Origin: Firmicutes bacterium UBA3930
GTDB taxonomy: Bacteria; Bacillota; Clostridia; Caldicoprobacterales; Caldicoprobacteraceae
Assembly (NCBI GenBank): GCA_002385885.1
Contig: DGEI01000018.1
Location: 34,371 to 42,878, forward strand
Direction of reading: 5' to 3'
DNA length: 8,508 nucleotides
The position numbers and the translations under genes are program-made. Under the pieces are notes generated by a model. That model saw nothing but the letters and a program-made list of their open reading frames with translations. It searched no databases and was not told the DNA's origin. Of this stretch, positions 6,779 to 8,508 are shown piece by piece (position 1 is the first letter of the stretch; the number at the start of each line of letters is the position of its first letter).

Positions 6779-7831
6779 TTGAAAACCAGGGTACTGAAGA
6801 TAGTTGATTTACAACAGGACGAAAATTCCATTTTAGAGGCATCTGAGCTCATAAAATCGGGAGAAGTAGTGGCTTTTCCTACCGAAACTGTGTACGGCCT
6901 GGGTGCCAATGCTCTCGATCCCCGGGCTGTTGAAAAAATTTTTAGGGCAAAAGGGCGTCCGGGAGATAATCCGCTAATAGTACATGTTTCAAAAACCCAG
7001 GATGTGGACAAGCTGGTCAAAGAACTTCCCCCGAAGGCCAGGGCGTTGATGGAAACTTTCTGGCCGGGCCCCCTTACCATAGTGTTTAAGAAGTCTTCTG
7101 TAATTCCCTCAGAAGTAACGGCAGGTCTGAATACAGTGGCTATAAGGATGCCAAATCATCCGGTTGCTCTCAGGCTGATTGACTACAGCGGGCTTCCTAT
7201 TGCAGCGCCCAGCGCAAACCGTTCCGGGCATATAAGCCCTACTACAGCCCGGCATGTACTGGAAGATATGGACGGAATAATTCCTCTTATACTCGATGGT
7301 GGAAAATGCCGCGTGGGACTGGAGTCTACGGTTCTGGACATGACATCTGATATCCCGGTTATTTTAAGACCGGGCGGGGTAACCCTTGAGATGCTGGAAG
7401 GGATACTGGGAGAAGTCAGGGTGGACTTAAGTGTTTTGAAGCCTGTTGCCAACGGACAAAAGGCAAGATCTCCGGGAATGAAGTACGTACATTATGCACC
7501 CAGGGCGCAGGTGTTGATAGTAAGAGGGCGGCTGGACAGCATTGTAAAGAAGATTAATGAACTTGTCAAAGAATACTCAGCCAGCGGTATGAAAGTCGGA
7601 GTCCTTGCTACCCAGGAAACCAGGGAGAGCTATCACAAAGGGGAGGTGCTGGTGTTGGGCGAGCGTACCCGGCCGGCTGTTATGGCTTCCAACTTGTTCT
7701 CGGTTTTGAGAGAATTTGATGCCAAAGGCGTGGACATTGTTCTGGCCGAATGGGTGGACACCAGTAACGAGGGGCTGGCTATAATGAACCGTATGATAAG
7801 GGCGGCAGGCTTTAATGTGATTGACGTATGA
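6779..7831 (+). CDS. sua5: L-threonylcarbamoyladenylate synthase, two-domain Sua5/YwlC type
   Basis: Sua5 makes threonylcarbamoyl-AMP from threonine, bicarbonate and ATP. The TsaB/D/E proteins then transfer the group to A37 of tRNAs reading ANN codons, giving t6A. The 350-residue protein is the long form. The YrdC-like catalytic domain (about 14-210) has PTETVYGLGANA (34-45), KGRPGDNPL (58-66), the WPGPLT element (95-100), APSANRSG (143-150) and GLESTV (180-185). A linker with the typical SPGMKYVHYAP (231-241) follows, then the C-terminal Sua5 domain (about 242-350). The start is TTG 6779, 10 nt after GGGG (6765-6768); no ATG is available near the start of the homologous region. It sits 27 nt downstream of the ZIP gene and is likely in the same transcript. 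The gene is intact and the call firm. Confidence 0.96.
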   Translation: MKTRVLKIVDLQQDENSILEASELIKSGEVVAFPTETVYGLGANALDPRAVEKIFRAKGRPGDNPLIVHVSKTQDVDKLVKELPPKARALMETFWPGPLTIVFKKSSVIPSEVTAGLNTVAIRMPNHPVALRLIDYSGLPIAAPSANRSGHISPTTARHVLEDMDGIIPLILDGGKCRVGLESTVLDMTSDIPVILRPGGVTLEMLEGILGEVRVDLSVLKPVANGQKARSPGMKYVHYAPRAQVLIVRGRLDSIVKKINELVKEYSASGMKVGVLATQETRESYHKGEVLVLGERTRPAVMASNLFSVLREFDAKGVDIVLAEWVDTSNEGLAIMNRMIRAAGFNVIDV

Positions 7832-7903
7832 CGTGCCTGGAGAGTGAAAACCTCAAGATGTAATGGAGCCCCGAAAGAAGGATATGACTTATAGGAGCTG
7901 TAA

Positions 7904-7940
7904 ACTCTTAAATATAAAGAATGTCTGCATCCTTGAGAGT
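7904..7940 (+). other. Weak stem-loop in the ywlE leader
   Basis: ACTCTTAA (7904-7911) can pair with TTGAGAGT (7933-7940) over eight positions, one a G-T wobble, enclosing a 21-nt loop. It ends 7 nt before the ywlE ribosome binding site (7948-7953). No T-run follows, so it is not an intrinsic terminator. It lies in the 131-nt gap 7832-7962, where I recognise no riboswitch class and no convincing promoter. The long loop makes it marginal. Confidence 0.3.
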
Positions 7941-7947
7941 AATAATA

Positions 7948-7953
7948 GGGAGG
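7948..7953 (+). promoter_or_regulatory. Ribosome binding site that fixes the ywlE start
   Basis: GGGAGG lies 9 nt before GTG 7963. The frame is open upstream to an ATG at 7921, but that start would place this site inside the gene and add 14 residues unlike the family, whose N-terminus is the first beta strand (here MKTILFVCTGN). Confidence 0.8.
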
Positions 7954-7962
7954 TATAAAAAA

Positions 7963-8430
7963 GTGAAAACGATTCTGTTTGTCTGTACCGGCAATACCTG
8001 CCGGAGCAGTATGGCCCAGGCTTTATTCAAAAAACTCCTTAAAGAGAAGGGTATTGAAGATATAGAGGTACAATCGGCCGGTTTGGCCGCCGTTGAAGGA
8101 GATGAAGCCGCCTGGCAGGCCGTCCGTGTAATGCAGAGGCGGGGAGTAGATTTATCCCAACACAGGGCAAGAAGGATCGGTCCTGACCTTATAAACAAGG
8201 CCGATCTTATACTGACCATGACCGGAAGGCATAAAATGCACCTGATCAGCATGTATCCCGAAGCCGCACATAAGGTTCATGTGCTAAAAGAGTATGCATA
8301 TGATGGACGGATTTCGCCTGAATCAGCCCAAATTTTGGACCCGTTTGGACAACCGCCTGAAATTTATGAAGAATGCGCTCTTGATTTGGAAGAAGCCCTG
8401 GAAAAGCTTGTTGAAAAGCTTACGAAATAA
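7963..8430 (+). CDS. ywlE: Low-molecular-weight phosphatase, probable protein-arginine phosphatase YwlE
   Basis: The 155-residue protein has the low-molecular-weight tyrosine phosphatase fold. The P-loop CTGNTCRS covers residues 8-15, with nucleophile C8 and phosphate-binding R14. The general acid D126 lies in LDPFG (125-129). Threonine at position 12 matches Thr11 of B. subtilis YwlE, the residue linked to specificity for phosphoarginine; tyrosine-specific relatives have a bulkier residue there. YwlE reverses the arginine phosphorylation made by the kinase McsB, which marks proteins for ClpCP and acts on the repressor CtsR; neither gene is in this window. VQSAGLAAVEG and TMTGRHKMHLISMYPEAAHKVHVLKEY also fit the family. 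The GTG start is set by GGGAGG. It lies 131 nt after sua5, a neighbour it also has in Bacillus. Family certain; arginine specificity inferred from Thr12. Confidence 0.92.
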   Translation: MKTILFVCTGNTCRSSMAQALFKKLLKEKGIEDIEVQSAGLAAVEGDEAAWQAVRVMQRRGVDLSQHRARRIGPDLINKADLILTMTGRHKMHLISMYPEAAHKVHVLKEYAYDGRISPESAQILDPFGQPPEIYEECALDLEEALEKLVEKLTK

Positions 8431-8508
8431 GAGCGTATTATGCTTATCACAGAATATCGTTGTGAAGAATATTATGGAGCCTGCCTTGCGCAAAGGCTTA
8501 GAACCTGT
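8431..8508 (+). other. Unassigned tail after ywlE, with a short hairpin
   Basis: No gene can be assigned in these last 78 nt. A frame from ATG 8440 stays open to the window edge (MLITEYRCEEYYGACLAQ...), but its ribosome binding site is poor (AAGAG) and I do not recognise the product. A perfect 5-bp stem, GCCTT (8483-8487) with AAGGC (8493-8497), closes a 5-nt loop, but no T-run follows within the window. Confidence 0.3.

Overview
The window is an ordinary housekeeping stretch of a bacterial chromosome, most likely from a spore-forming member of the Clostridia (Firmicutes). This rests on protein character (a YtvI-like sporulation membrane protein, RF1 with the PxT/GGQ pattern seen in Firmicutes, and an arginine-phosphatase-type YwlE), strong AGGAGG-like ribosome binding sites, frequent GTG/TTG starts and moderate GC content. 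All nine supported genes lie on the + strand, tightly packed. I see no tRNA, rRNA, insertion sequence, phage gene, CRISPR array or attachment site. The species cannot be fixed from this sequence.

Layout: 1-1401 is the 3' part of rho (the start lies outside the window). 1437-2501 is a polytopic AI-2E/YtvI-family membrane protein. An extended -10 promoter at 2532-2561 drives rpmE (2617-2829, ribosomal protein L31, zinc-binding form), which ends in a clear intrinsic terminator at 2844-2880. Next comes a DUF1385/YqhQ-type membrane protein (2910-3884), whose end overlaps the start of prmC (3835-4728, release-factor glutamine methyltransferase) by 50 nt. A 148-nt gap with a candidate promoter leads to prfA (4877-5947, peptide chain release factor 1). 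Then follow a ZIP-family metal transporter (5996-6751), a two-domain Sua5 threonylcarbamoyl-AMP synthase (6779-7831), a 131-nt gap, and ywlE (7963-8430, low-molecular-weight phosphatase, probably protein-arginine phosphatase). The last 78 nt hold no gene I can assign.

The genes share a theme of transcription termination and translation. Rho ends transcripts, L31 is a ribosomal protein, RF1 reads UAA/UAG stops and PrmC methylates its GGQ glutamine. Sua5 makes the precursor of t6A in ANN-decoding tRNAs. YwlE reverses protein arginine phosphorylation in the McsB/ClpC quality-control pathway. The two least explained members are the DUF1385 membrane protein and the ZIP transporter.

No new system is evident. 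The observations most worth checking concern stop codons. prfA itself ends in UAG, the codon only RF1 reads, backed two codons later by UGA. The ZIP gene also ends in UAG, and it is in the same frame as sua5 with no other stop between them, so UAG readthrough would give a ZIP-Sua5 fusion. A third point is that the DUF1385 gene starts directly behind a strong terminator with no room for its own promoter.
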